A stretch of 64,000 bases of DNA from Thalassobacter stenotrophicus (GTDB taxonomy: Bacteria > Pseudomonadota > Alphaproteobacteria > Rhodobacterales > Rhodobacteraceae), in the NCBI RefSeq assembly GCF_001458315.1, contig NZ_CYRX01000033.1:62001-126000 (forward strand). The letters run 5' to 3'. Made by a program: the position numbers and the translations under genes. The notes beneath the pieces are model-generated. The model was not told where the DNA came from and made no database searches. It saw only the letters and a list, made by a program, of their open reading frames with translations. Position 1 is the stretch's first letter, and every line of letters begins with the position of its first letter. This document shows, piece by piece, positions 26,864 through 36,520 of this stretch.

Positions 26864-27354
26864 AGCACTATGGCATTACGGGCTGGAAAAACTGCGGCAA
26901 GACCGGGTTGATGGAGCGATTGGTCACCCATTTCACGGGCCAAGGTCTGCGCGTGTCGACGATTAAGCATACGCACCATGCGGTCGACCTTGAGGTCGCG
27001 GGTACTGACACGCATCGTCACCGTGTGGCCGGGGCGGATCAGGTGATGCTGGCCTCTGCCAGTCGCTCCGCGCTGCTGACTGAACATAGCGACGCGCCTG
27101 AGCCGGAATTGCGTAATCTCTTGGCGCAGATGGCGCCCGTTGATTTGGTGCTGGTTGAAGGGTTCAAGTCCAGTGATCATCCCAAGGTTGAGGCGCACCG
27201 CGCCGCCGCGGGCACGTCCGCACTGTTGGCCGAGACCAACACGACCATTCGGGCCGTGGCCAGCGACAGCAACCCTAGCGCGTCCGTGCCAGTGTTTGAC
27301 CTCGATGATACGGCGGCCATTGCGGCGTTCATTGCACAGGATCTGGGCCTTTGA
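26860..27354 (+). CDS. mobB: Molybdopterin-guanine dinucleotide biosynthesis adaptor MobB
   Basis: 164-residue P-loop GTPase that assists MobA. Seen: GWKNCGKTGLM (Walker A, residues 6-16), TIKHTHHAVD and DLVLVEGFK (Walker B). Starts inside the mobA stop and ends inside the start of the MoeA fusion. Confidence 0.92.
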   Translation: MKHYGITGWKNCGKTGLMERLVTHFTGQGLRVSTIKHTHHAVDLEVAGTDTHRHRVAGADQVMLASASRSALLTEHSDAPEPELRNLLAQMAPVDLVLVEGFKSSDHPKVEAHRAAAGTSALLAETNTTIRAVASDSNPSASVPVFDLDDTAAIAAFIAQDLGL

Positions 27355-29471
27355 CCTATGATCTGGTGATCGCGGTTGATTGGTCCGCACGGGCCAAGCC
27401 GGGGCCAAAGGCTCCGACCAAAGACAGTATCTTTATCTGTGCCGGACGGCCCGGTGAAATCACGCACCCCGTTTATTGTCGCACCCGAATGGACGCGATG
27501 GCACATATTTATACCCTCCTGGATGCCGCCCTCGCAGCAAAGGAACGGGTGTTTTTGGGCTTTGATTTCGCCTTTGGCTATCCCGATGGTTTTGCCGAAA
27601 CGCTGACGGGCCAGCGCGGCGCGCTTGCCGTGTGGGATTGGCTTGCGGAACGCGTGTTTGATGCGCCTGACAATGCCAACAACCGTTTTGAGGTCGCTGC
27701 GGAAATGAACCGCGCCTGTTCTGGTGTTGGTCCCTTTTGGGGGTGCCCTGCGCAGGTTGACCTCCCGGACTTACCGGCCAAAGGCACGGCGCGTCACGGG
27801 CATGGCATGGCCGAACGTCGTCGTGTTGAGGCCAACATCCGCAGCGCGCAGCCCGCGTGGAAGCTGTTCACAACGGGTTCGGTCGGCTCTCAAAGCTTGC
27901 TTGGGCTGCCGCGGCTTGCAGCACTCCGGGCGCGGTACGGTGATGACCTATCGGTTTGGCCCCTGCAAAGCGGGTGGCAGGCACCCAAGGCCGCAATCAC
28001 TGTGGCTGAGATCTATCCGTCGATGCTGGCCCCAAGCGATCCCGGAGCGTTGGCCTCGGAATACCCGGGCGCTGGCTATGACATCCTCGATGCCGCGCAG
28101 GTCCGTTGGGTGGTTGAGGCGATCCTGACTGCCCAAGCAAATGGTACGCTTGAGGGGTGGTTCCATGGCGAGGGCGACCCGGCCGAGGAGGGGTGGATTT
28201 TTGGGGCAAACGCAGCGCGTGCGCCGGTGGCGCCGCCCCTTAAGAACGATTGCTTTGCTCTACCGCCCGGCGTGCACTGGACCCCCGTGGACGAGGCGTT
28301 GGACCACCTGCGCGATGGGTTAAGCCGAGTTGTAGCCGCGGAGGTCGTGGAGCTTGAGCGCAGCCTAGGTCGTGTTCTGGCTCAAGATATTGTCGCCCTG
28401 CGGGACAACCCACCGACTGCGAATGCGGCCGTTGATGGCTACGGCTTTGCCCATGCCTCGGGCGCGCTGCGGATGCCGCTGGTGGATGGGCGTGCGGCGG
28501 CTGGTGTGCCCTATGAGGGGATCGTACCCCCCGGGCATGCGGTGCGCATTCTGACAGGTGCACCCGTGCCTGCGGGTGTGGATACGATCGTGATGCAAGA
28601 GGACGTCGCGCTGGATGCGGGTGCCTTGCACCTTTCCGCGCTGCCAAAGCCCGGCGCAAATATTCGCCGCGCGGGTGAGGACCAAAAAGCCGGCGCGCCG
28701 ATTTTCGATGCGGGTCACGTTGTCCGCGCACCGGATTTGGCGACGCTATCGGCGCTTGGCCACGGCAGTGTTCCGGTTTGGCGGCGCCTGCGTGTGGGTG
28801 TGCTGTCTACGGGCGATGAGCTGGCTGCCCCCGGCGCGGCCGTGGCACCTGCGCAGATTTATGATGCGAACGGCCCTATGCTGCGTGGTTTGATCGCGGG
28901 TTGGGGGATGGAGGCTGTCCATTTGGGCCGTGCCCCTGATGATCGCGATGCCTTGCGCACGCTGCTGAATGATGCGGCCAGTCGGTGCGACGCGATCCTG
29001 ACGTCTGGCGGCGCCTCGGGCGGGGATGAGGACCATATGTCCGCACTCCTGACTGCTGAGGGGCAGCACACTCTATGGCGCATTGCGGTAAAGCCGGGGC
29101 GTCCGCTTGCGCTGGGTCTGTGGCAGGGCGTGCCGCTGTTCGGTCTGCCCGGCAACCCGGTTGCTGCCTTTGTTACGGCGGCCATCTTTGCCCGCCCTGC
29201 GCTGGCCGTGCTTGCAGGCGCGGGTTGGCGCACACCACGGCCCACGTCGCTGCCCGCGCAATTCACCAAGGGCAAAAAAGCAGGACGCCGCGAATTTTTG
29301 CGCGCGAAAATCACGCCCCAAGGGGTTGAGGCCTACTCATCCGAAGGATCGGGCCGGGTGTCGGGGCTGTCTTGGGCGGATGCGTTGATCGACCTGCCGT
29401 CGGACGCGCTGGAAATCCAGCGCGGCGACATGGTGCGAGTGCTGCCCTACGACGCGCTTTTGCGGCTATAG
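27351..29471 (+). CDS. moeA: MoeA molybdopterin molybdotransferase with an extra N-terminal domain
   Basis: 706 residues, nearly twice the usual MoeA. Residues about 310-706 are MoeA, which inserts molybdenum into adenylated molybdopterin: NAAVDGYG at 358-365, LTGAPVPAGVDTIVMQE at 401-417, STGDEL at 486-491, SGGASGGDED at 552-561 and a C-terminal domain IV. Residues 1-300 are an unrelated globular domain starting VIAVDWSA at 6-13, with GFDFAFGYP at 70-78, RRRVEANIRSAQPAWKLF at 156-173 and AEIYPSML at 219-226. The strand-with-Asp start and the EIYP motif recall DUF429-like RNase H-fold proteins, which is my inference. Start is TTG at 27351 in a TTGA overlap with mobB. Proteins like this domain are, as I recall, encoded beside Mo-cofactor genes in relatives. 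Confidence 0.88.
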   Translation: MTYDLVIAVDWSARAKPGPKAPTKDSIFICAGRPGEITHPVYCRTRMDAMAHIYTLLDAALAAKERVFLGFDFAFGYPDGFAETLTGQRGALAVWDWLAERVFDAPDNANNRFEVAAEMNRACSGVGPFWGCPAQVDLPDLPAKGTARHGHGMAERRRVEANIRSAQPAWKLFTTGSVGSQSLLGLPRLAALRARYGDDLSVWPLQSGWQAPKAAITVAEIYPSMLAPSDPGALASEYPGAGYDILDAAQVRWVVEAILTAQANGTLEGWFHGEGDPAEEGWIFGANAARAPVAPPLKNDCFALPPGVHWTPVDEALDHLRDGLSRVVAAEVVELERSLGRVLAQDIVALRDNPPTANAAVDGYGFAHASGALRMPLVDGRAAAGVPYEGIVPPGHAVRILTGAPVPAGVDTIVMQEDVALDAGALHLSALPKPGANIRRAGEDQKAGAPIFDAGHVVRAPDLATLSALGHGSVPVWRRLRVGVLSTGDELAAPGAAVAPAQIYDANGPMLRGLIAGWGMEAVHLGRAPDDRDALRTLLNDAASRCDAILTSGGASGGDEDHMSALLTAEGQHTLWRIAVKPGRPLALGLWQGVPLFGLPGNPVAAFVTAAIFARPALAVLAGAGWRTPRPTSLPAQFTKGKKAGRREFLRAKITPQGVEAYSSEGSGRVSGLSWADALIDLPSDALEIQRGDMVRVLPYDALLRL

Positions 29472-29906
29472 CAAACCGCGCCGCTGGATTTCACACTCCA
29501 GTAGGCGTTTTTCGGTGATTTCGCTGTCTAACGGCGCGAATGTGACGGCTTGCATCTCAGAATAAAGGTGCAGGATTTCTGCATCGCCCTTGCCGGTTTC
29601 CAGCGCGTTGAGCGCGCTGCGCACATTGATGGCATCGGTATCAATGCCACTGGCGCGTGCTGCGGTCACCCGCGCGTTTTCATTCATTTGCACCGCTTCA
29701 AGGCCACCTTTACAAAGGTTGCCCACAAAGGTCTTGCGGATGATCGATCCGTTTAGGTCCGCCTCGGTGGTTACAGCCAGACCATCGACACCGGTACTGA
29801 CGGTTGAAACCACTGCGATACCCGTCCCGACCAGGGCAGCAGTAAGCACCACCCAGTCCAGCGTCAGCGCGCCGGCATCGTCATTTAGGAAGTCGCGAAA
29901 AAACAT
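29466..29906 (-). CDS. Flp/type IVb pilin-like protein, orphan
   Basis: 146-residue protein. After a short basic/acidic leader (MFFRDFLNDDAGALTLDW) comes one hydrophobic helix (VVLTAALVGTGIAVVSTVS), the arrangement of Flp-type pilins where Glu/Asp follows the prepilin cleavage Gly. The remainder is a soluble mostly helical domain with two cysteines. No tad/cpa assembly genes are near. Its stop overlaps the end of moeA. The pilin idea is weak; it could be another single-span protein. Confidence 0.5.
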   Translation of the reverse strand: MFFRDFLNDDAGALTLDWVVLTAALVGTGIAVVSTVSTGVDGLAVTTEADLNGSIIRKTFVGNLCKGGLEAVQMNENARVTAARASGIDTDAINVRSALNALETGKGDAEILHLYSEMQAVTFAPLDSEITEKRLLECEIQRRGLL

Positions 29907-30112
29907 AATAAGCCACTCGTTAAGGTTAATGTCCTTTCAGCATAGCGGCTGAGGTTGGCAAAATTTGGGCACTTTGGCCGGTCTTTGCGAATTATATCGG
30001 GATCATTAGGTCCTGAATGAGCAACAAAGCGCAGTTTCTGCACCCATTATGTCATTAATTTGCCAGTGAGCGCGCCGGACCTCTAGCTGCTCATTTACCT
30101 TAAAAATAGGTT
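29907..30112. other. Non-coding gap upstream of the pilin-like gene
   Basis: Somewhat AT-richer than its neighbours. It should hold the promoter of the pilin-like gene on the minus strand, though I see no convincing -35/-10 pair or ribosome binding site there. No RNA gene or repeat is evident. Confidence 0.5.
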
Positions 30113-30139
30113 AACGGGCGCCTCAAAAACACGCCCGTT
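30113..30139 (-). terminator. Probable terminator of fabI
   Basis: Perfect 8-base arms AACGGGCG/CGCCCGTT (30113-30120, 30132-30139). On the minus strand the stem is followed by AACCTATTTTTA, an imperfect T-run, 15 bases after the fabI stop. Confidence 0.6.
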
Positions 30140-30154
30140 GACTGTGTCAGCCCC

Positions 30155-30940
30155 TTACAGGTTGTCGGGGTGCGGCATGCCCATAACGTGATAGCCGCCA
30201 TCAATATGCACGACTTCACCTGTGGTGCAGGCCCCCATCTCAGATGCGAGGTAGACGGCTGTGCCGCCCACAGCCTCAAGCGTCGCGTTGGAACGGAGCG
30301 GTGCGTTTTGTTCGGTATGCCGATAGGTTTTGCGCGCGCCACCGATGGCCGCCCCCGCAAGGGTTTTCATCGGGCCGGGCGATAGGGCGTTCACGCGGAT
30401 CCCGTCGGGGCCCAGATCAGCGGCAAGATAGCGAACAGATGCCTCAAGCGCTGCCTTGGCCACGCCCATCACGTTGTAGAACGGCGTGACGCGTTGCGAG
30501 CCATCAAAGGTCAGCGTGAGCAATGTGCCGCCATTGGGCATCATTTCAGCGGCCCGGCGGGACACTTCGATGAACGAATAGCAGGAGATATCGAGCGAAT
30601 TTTTGAAGTTCGACCGACTGGTGTTGACGAAGCGGCCCGTCAGTTCCGACTTGTCCGAGAACGCGATGGCATGGACGAGGAAGTCGAGGCTGCCCCAGCG
30701 ATCTTTGAGGGTGTCAAAGGCGGCGTCGAGTGACGCATCATCGGTGACGTCCGCATCCACAAGGATGTCTGAGCCCAATGACGCGGCAAGCGGTGCGACC
30801 CGTTTGCCAAAGCCTTCGCCTTGGTACGTGAACGCCAGCTCGGCGCCTTGCTCTGCCATGGCCTTGGCGATGCCCCACGCGATGGAGCGCTCGTTCGCGA
30901 CCCCCATGATCAGGCCTTTTTTGCCGTCCATCAGTCCCAT
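30155..30940 (-). CDS. fabI: Enoyl-[acyl-carrier-protein] reductase (NADH)
   Basis: 261-residue SDR-fold enzyme that reduces enoyl-ACP in the last step of fatty acid elongation. Seen: GVANERSIAWGIAKA (nucleotide loop, residues 13-27), Tyr155 and Lys162 in FYNVMGVAKAAL, and SPGPMKTLA. Phe145 stands where E. coli has Tyr146 (LTF rather than LSY/LTY); the catalytic Tyr is retained. It is downstream of fabB and separated from it by about 140 bases. Confidence 0.93.
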   Translation of the reverse strand: MGLMDGKKGLIMGVANERSIAWGIAKAMAEQGAELAFTYQGEGFGKRVAPLAASLGSDILVDADVTDDASLDAAFDTLKDRWGSLDFLVHAIAFSDKSELTGRFVNTSRSNFKNSLDISCYSFIEVSRRAAEMMPNGGTLLTLTFDGSQRVTPFYNVMGVAKAALEASVRYLAADLGPDGIRVNALSPGPMKTLAGAAIGGARKTYRHTEQNAPLRSNATLEAVGGTAVYLASEMGACTTGEVVHIDGGYHVMGMPHPDNL

Positions 30941-31079
30941 GGTGTCTCCTTTTTCACTATTTAGAGTGAGCGGTAGGGGACGGGCGCGGGGCGGTCAAGC
31001 TTTGGGCGGCATTTGGCGGGTGGGCACGCCGATAGGCCGCGCCCAAGCTGGGCACGGCGCGCGGTGGTTAGCGGAGCGC

Positions 31080-32309
<1,230 letters not shown>

Positions 32310-32408
32310 GGGGTTCTCCTCGATCCGGTCGCATTTGTGTTTAGGCGAGGGGTCGTGGAGGAGCAAGGCCCGGGTGATCTAAAGGTTGGTGTGCGGTACG
32401 CAGAAACA

Positions 32409-32434
32409 AGTCACCCGCAGGCTTGCGGGTGACT
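32409..32434 (-). terminator. Hairpin between fabA and fabB
   Basis: Perfect 11-base stem (32409-32419 with 32424-32434), 4-base loop GGCT. On the minus strand it is followed by TGTTTCT. It lies between fabA and fabB, so it may attenuate read-through or set the fabA:fabB ratio. Confidence 0.7.
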
Positions 32435-32470
32435 GAAAGGATGCGAATTGTCGGTGATGCCGCAGGCGCG

Positions 32471-32980
32471 TTAAGTCTCGCTCAGCGCGACTTTCATGTC
32501 TTTGACCTGATAGATCACTTCGCCATCGGCCTCGACGATGCCGTCAGCTACGCCCATGGTCAGGCGGCGCGTTTGGATCGCTTTGGTGAAATGCACGTGG
32601 TATTTCAGCATCTTGCGGTCAGGGCGCACCATGCCCGTCAGTTTGACCTCACCTACGCCAAGCGCATAGCCGCGTCCCTGCCAGCCGCGCCAGCCAAGGT
32701 TGAAACCGGTCAGCTGCCACAGCCCATCCAGACCCAAACAGCCGGGCATGATTGGATTGCCGGGAAAGTGACAGTCAAAGAACCAAAGGTCTGGTGTGAT
32801 GTCGAATTCTGCAATCACGTGGCCCTTGCCGTGCGGTCCGCCGTCACCCGAAATCTCGGTGATCCGGTCCATCATCAGCATGGGCGGAGCGGGCAACTGG
32901 GCATTGCCAGGGCCAAACAGCTCTCCGCGTGAGCATTGCAGGAGGGCTTCCTTGTCGAAAGAACTGGGGAAATCGGCCAT
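32471..32980 (-). CDS. fabA: 3-hydroxydecanoyl-ACP dehydratase/isomerase
   Basis: 169-residue hot-dog enzyme that dehydrates 3-hydroxydecanoyl-ACP and isomerises trans-2 to cis-3 decenoyl-ACP, starting the unsaturated branch. Seen: [24 protein letters not shown]-like core with catalytic His in CHFPGNP and Asp in [12 protein letters not shown] at 32980 is taken as start. Divergent from irr; order irr-fabA-fabB-fabI recurs in Roseobacters as I recall. Confidence 0.95.
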   Translation of the reverse strand: MADFPSSFDKEALLQCSRGELFGPGNAQLPAPPMLMMDRITEISGDGGPHGKGHVIAEFDITPDLWFFDCHFPGNPIMPGCLGLDGLWQLTGFNLGWRGWQGRGYALGVGEVKLTGMVRPDRKMLKYHVHFTKAIQTRRLTMGVADGIVEADGEVIYQVKDMKVALSET

Positions 32981-33093
32981 GGTCAATCCTTCGAATGTGT
33001 CGCGATTAACCGGGCTTAGCATTCAAGGTTTGGGGTCCGCAAGGGCGCGTGCTACTCCCCGTTGTGTGCGTCAGTGCGCCCGGCACAGCCCCA

Positions 33094-33123
33094 TTGAAAA
33101 TTGGTCGCAACTCGCACTATATT
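33094..33123 (+). promoter_or_regulatory. Putative sigma-70 promoter of irr
   Basis: TTGAAA at 33094-33099, 18-base spacer, TATATT at 33118-33123. Transcription would begin near 33130. This bears on the irr start codon: the ATG at 33130 would be almost leaderless, whereas the ATG at 33151 would have about 20 bases of leader. Confidence 0.6.
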
Positions 33124-33129
33124 AAGGTT

Positions 33130-33573
33130 ATGGAGAAAACGGACATTAAAATGGCCCCTGAAGCGCTGACACGCGGAGCAGACTGGCTTTCGGGCGCGGG
33201 GCTACGACCAACGCGCCAGCGCGTGCTTTTGGCTGGTATTCTGGTGGGTGACGGGGCGGATCGTCATGTCACTGCCGAATGGCTGCACGATGCGGCGGGC
33301 CGTGTGGGTGACAAAGTTTCGCTCGCGACAGTCTATAACACGCTGCGGGCTTTCTCTGATGCGGGGTTGGTGCAGGAAATCACTGTTGACGGCACGGGCT
33401 CCTACTTTGACACACGCACCGAAGATCACCCGCATTTCTACTGGGAGGGGAGCAATTCCCTCACGGATGCCAGCGCGGATGAATTGCAGATCGCGCGCCT
33501 GCCATCTCCCCCCGAAGGGATGGAGATCGCGAAGGTCGATGTCGTCATTCGGTTGCGCCCCAAAGCGAACTAG
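33130..33573 (+). CDS. irr: Fur-family transcriptional regulator Irr
   Basis: 147-residue iron-responsive regulator. In alphaproteobacteria Irr senses heme and acts when iron is low. Seen: LRPTRQRVLLAGILVGDGADRHVTAE-type winged helix (split here: LRPTRQRVLLAGIL, then DRHVTAEWLHDAA), SLATVYNTLRAFSDAGL, and the HPHFYWE motif in the position of the His cluster of Irr. Few cysteines, unlike zinc-structured Fur. Start may be 33130 or the ATG at 33151. Divergent from fabA, whose expression it might influence. Stop overlaps that of the VOC gene. Confidence 0.88.
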   Translation: MEKTDIKMAPEALTRGADWLSGAGLRPTRQRVLLAGILVGDGADRHVTAEWLHDAAGRVGDKVSLATVYNTLRAFSDAGLVQEITVDGTGSYFDTRTEDHPHFYWEGSNSLTDASADELQIARLPSPPEGMEIAKVDVVIRLRPKAN

Positions 33574-33944
33574 CCGCTTGGGGTCATGTAGGCGATTTGC
33601 GCGCCGAACGGATCCTTTAGAATTGTCATGCGTCCGACACCCTGCACCTCAAAGGGTGGCTGGATGATTGTCGCACCGGCGGCTTCTGCCTCGGCGGCCG
33701 TGGCGTCTACGTCCTGCACCCCGATATAGCTGAGCCAATAGGGTTCAACGTCCTCCATCCCTTCGGGCATGCCCATGATGCCCGCCACCATCGTGTCGCC
33801 GATCCGTGCGACGTGGTAGGGGCCCGTGCCCATATCAACCTCTTCAACGGTCCAGCCCGCGGTTCGGTTGTAATACGCGGCTGCGGCGTGGGGGTCCGAG
33901 GTCATCAATTCGGTCCAAAGGATCGTTCCGGGAATAAATGTCAT
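33570..33944 (-). CDS. VOC-family (glyoxalase-like) protein
   Basis: 124-residue protein with two beta-alpha-beta-beta-beta halves. Seen: ILWTELMTSDPHAAAAYY in module 1 and a C-terminal module with VGRMTILKDPFGAQIAYM. The family includes glyoxalases, dioxygenases and antibiotic-resistance proteins; none can be chosen here. Its stop overlaps the stop of irr by 4 bases. Confidence 0.82.
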   Translation of the reverse strand: MTFIPGTILWTELMTSDPHAAAAYYNRTAGWTVEEVDMGTGPYHVARIGDTMVAGIMGMPEGMEDVEPYWLSYIGVQDVDATAAEAEAAGATIIQPPFEVQGVGRMTILKDPFGAQIAYMTPSG

Positions 33945-34039
33945 GGCAATCTCCTAATGTGATGGGAATGTATCACATCTCGTGGCTTGAGTGTGGGCTT
34001 TGCGCGATGCAATGTGTGCACCTTGAGGGAGCACACGAT

Positions 34040-34729
34040 ATGCCAATCACAACTTGTATCTTTGATGCCTACGGAACTCTGTTCGACGTGGCATCCGCCG
34101 CACGCGAGGCCGCAGCGGAACCCGAATTCGCCATGATTGCGGAGACGTGGCCAACCATCGCGAACGACTGGCGGCTGAAGCAGCTGCAATACACGTGGTT
34201 GCGGGCCATCACCGGTGAGCACACAGATTTCTGGGAAGTCACCGGCAACGGTTTGGACTGGGCGCTAGAACGCGCGGGTCTTGCGGGTGAGGCGGCATTG
34301 CGCGAACGCCTCATGGCGCTTTACTGGGAGCTGTCCGCCTATCCAGAGGTGCCCGGCATGTTGGATACGTTGACATCAGCGGGCTTCAAAACGGGCATCC
34401 TGTCCAACGGCTCGCCCGAGATGCTGGCCGGTGCGGTCAAATCCGCCGGGATCGCGCGGCACTTGGACCACGTGCTGAGCGTAGAAAGCGTCGGCATCTT
34501 CAAGCCCGCGCAGGCGGTGTACGACATGGTCGGCACAGCATTCGATTGCGCCCCAAACGAGGTTTTGTTTGTGTCGTCCAACGGCTGGGACGTGGCGGGG
34601 GCAACCGGCTATGGGTTCAACACCGTTTGGGTGAACCGCGCCGCCGAACCCGTGGACCGCCTGCCGCATCGGCCCGCCCATGTGTTGGACGATCTGACCC
34701 CCATCCCTGATCTTGCAAGGACGTTCTAA
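34040..34729 (+). CDS. Haloacid dehalogenase type II
   Basis: 229-residue HAD-superfamily hydrolase of the L-2-haloacid dehalogenase type. Seen: FDAYGTLFD (motif I, nucleophile Asp at residue 8), SNGSPEML (motif II), KPAQAVYDM (motif III Lys) and SSNGWDVAGATGYG (motif IV). The motif-IV SSN and W match haloacid dehalogenases rather than phosphatases. Start ATG at 34040 with GAGGGAG upstream. In an operon with the hydrolase and dehydratase downstream, but the pathway is unclear. Confidence 0.83.
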   Translation: MPITTCIFDAYGTLFDVASAAREAAAEPEFAMIAETWPTIANDWRLKQLQYTWLRAITGEHTDFWEVTGNGLDWALERAGLAGEAALRERLMALYWELSAYPEVPGMLDTLTSAGFKTGILSNGSPEMLAGAVKSAGIARHLDHVLSVESVGIFKPAQAVYDMVGTAFDCAPNEVLFVSSNGWDVAGATGYGFNTVWVNRAAEPVDRLPHRPAHVLDDLTPIPDLARTF

Positions 34730-34733
34730 GCAT

Positions 34734-35555
34734 ATGCCCGAATTCACAACATCCGATGGCTTGACCTTGCACTACACAGATGAGGGGGCTGGTACGCCGA
34801 TCCTTTGTCTGGCTGGGCTGACGCGCAACGGCACCGATTTTGACTACGTTGCCCCCTATCTGGATGGGGCACGCTTGATCCGTCTGGACTATCGCGGGCG
34901 GGGCAAAAGCGGCTGGGCCAAGGATTGGAGCACGTATTCTATCCCGGTTGAGGCGCGCGATGTGCTGGAGCTTTTGGATGAACTGGCCTTGGATGAGGTG
35001 GCGATTTTGGGCACCTCGCGGGGCGGTTTAATTGCCATGGCGTTGGCCGCGACCGTGCCGGACAAATTGTTGGGTGTTTGCCTGAACGACATCGGCCCTG
35101 AAATCGCCGAAAGCGGGATGGAGGACATTCGCGATTACCTCGGCATTCCGCCCACAGCCAAAACGTATGAGGACGCAGTTAAGGTCCGCGCCAGCCTTCT
35201 GCCCGGGTTCGACGATGTCCCCGAGGAGCGTTGGCGCGAGGAGGTCGAGAAGCACTATGTCGAGACCGAGGAGGGGCTTGGCCTGAACTACGACCCAAGT
35301 CTGCGCGATGCGATCCTTGAGGCAGGCGCGCAACCCATTCCCGACCTTTGGCCGCTGTTTGACGCGCTGACGCCTTTGCCCTGCTGCCTGATCCGTGGGG
35401 CTAATTCGAACTTGCTCACGGCCGAAACGGCCGCCGAAATGCAGGCGCGTAACCCCGACATGATCTATGCCGAAGTGCCCAAGCGCGGCCATGTGCCCTT
35501 TTTGGATGAAGCTGAGGCGCTGGATGCCCTGAACGAATGGATGATGCTGCTATGA
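34734..35555 (+). CDS. Alpha/beta hydrolase
   Basis: 273-residue alpha/beta-hydrolase. Seen: oxyanion region LAGLTRNGTDFD, DYRGRGKSG, nucleophile elbow GTSRGG (Ser in the centre), and a late GHVPFLDEAEAL with the catalytic His. Start ATG at 34734 is 4 bases after the HAD stop. Substrate unknown; the gene between HAD and dehydratase overlaps its downstream neighbour by ATGA. Confidence 0.82.
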   Translation: MPEFTTSDGLTLHYTDEGAGTPILCLAGLTRNGTDFDYVAPYLDGARLIRLDYRGRGKSGWAKDWSTYSIPVEARDVLELLDELALDEVAILGTSRGGLIAMALAATVPDKLLGVCLNDIGPEIAESGMEDIRDYLGIPPTAKTYEDAVKVRASLLPGFDDVPEERWREEVEKHYVETEEGLGLNYDPSLRDAILEAGAQPIPDLWPLFDALTPLPCCLIRGANSNLLTAETAAEMQARNPDMIYAEVPKRGHVPFLDEAEALDALNEWMMLL

Positions 35556-36520
35556 GCGATTTGACCATGATCCGCGCCGCAGCGGAGCGGCTGAAGGGCC
35601 ATGCCCGCGTCACGCCTTTGTTGAACTCGGCCTTCTTGGATGAGATCGCTGGCCGGCGTGTGTTCGTAAAGGTCGAGGCCTTGCAGCACACTGGTAGCTT
35701 CAAGTTCCGCGGCGCATGGTCGGCGGTTTCGGCCCTGTCGGAAGCCGAGCGTTCCAAGGGGATTTTGGCCTTTTCATCGGGAAACCACGCGCAGGGTGTC
35801 GCTATGGCGGCGCGCAGTCATGGGGTGCCTTGCGTCATCATTATGCCTGCCGACGCTCCTCGTGTGAAAATTGAAAACACCCGTGCGCTGGGCGCTGAGG
35901 TGGTGCTTTATGATCGGGACACTGAGGACCGGGATGCCATTGGCGCGCGCCTCACGGTTGAGCGTGGCATGACCCTCGTGAAACCGTTTGATGAGCCGTT
36001 GGTGATCGCTGGCCAAGGCACCTGCGGGCTAGAGATCGCGGCTCAAGCGGCTGAGCTGGGTGTCACCCCGCAAGAGGTGTTGGTGTGTTGCGGTGGCGGT
36101 GGGCTGACCTCTGGCATCGCGCTGGCGCTTGAGGCGGAGATGCCCGGTGTAACCGTTCGTCCCGTGGAGCCTGAGTTTTTCGATGACGTCACCCGCAGCC
36201 TTGCGACGGGCACGATCCAGCGCAATGCGCGCAGCTCTGGCTCTTTGTGTGACGCGATCATCACTCCGCAACCTGGTGATATTACATTTCCAATTCTGCA
36301 ACGCTTGTGCGGCCCCGGCATCGTTGTGCCCGAGGATGATTGCCTGCGGGCAATGGCGTTGGCGTGGGATCGGCTCAAGGTGGTGCTGGAACCCGGCGGG
36401 GCAATCGCGCTTGCGGCCGCTTTGTTCCACAGCGAAGGCACGTCTGATATCGTGGCCGTTGCCTCCGGTGGTAACGTGGACCGAGACGTGTTTGTGAACG
36501 CGCTAGAGCGGTTTGGCTAG
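35552..36520 (+). CDS. Threonine/serine dehydratase-like PLP enzyme
   Basis: 322-residue fold-type II PLP enzyme. Seen: PLP Lys51 in TGSFKFRGA, SSGNHAQGVA (substrate/PLP binding), the Gly-rich phosphate cup CGGGGLTSG and a C-terminal SGGNVDRDVF. These fit threonine dehydratases and serine racemases; no regulatory ACT domain is present, so a catabolic or racemase role is possible. ATGA overlap with the hydrolase; its stop overlaps that of the convergent MFS gene by 4 bases. Confidence 0.85.
   Translation: MSDLTMIRAAAERLKGHARVTPLLNSAFLDEIAGRRVFVKVEALQHTGSFKFRGAWSAVSALSEAERSKGILAFSSGNHAQGVAMAARSHGVPCVIIMPADAPRVKIENTRALGAEVVLYDRDTEDRDAIGARLTVERGMTLVKPFDEPLVIAGQGTCGLEIAAQAAELGVTPQEVLVCCGGGGLTSGIALALEAEMPGVTVRPVEPEFFDDVTRSLATGTIQRNARSSGSLCDAIITPQPGDITFPILQRLCGPGIVVPEDDCLRAMALAWDRLKVVLEPGGAIALAAALFHSEGTSDIVAVASGGNVDRDVFVNALERFG

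Noticed and set aside
26272-27408. 378-codon frame antisense to mobA, mobB and the start of the MoeA gene
   Set aside because: Arises from high GC and codon bias of the true genes; no homology or ribosome binding site.
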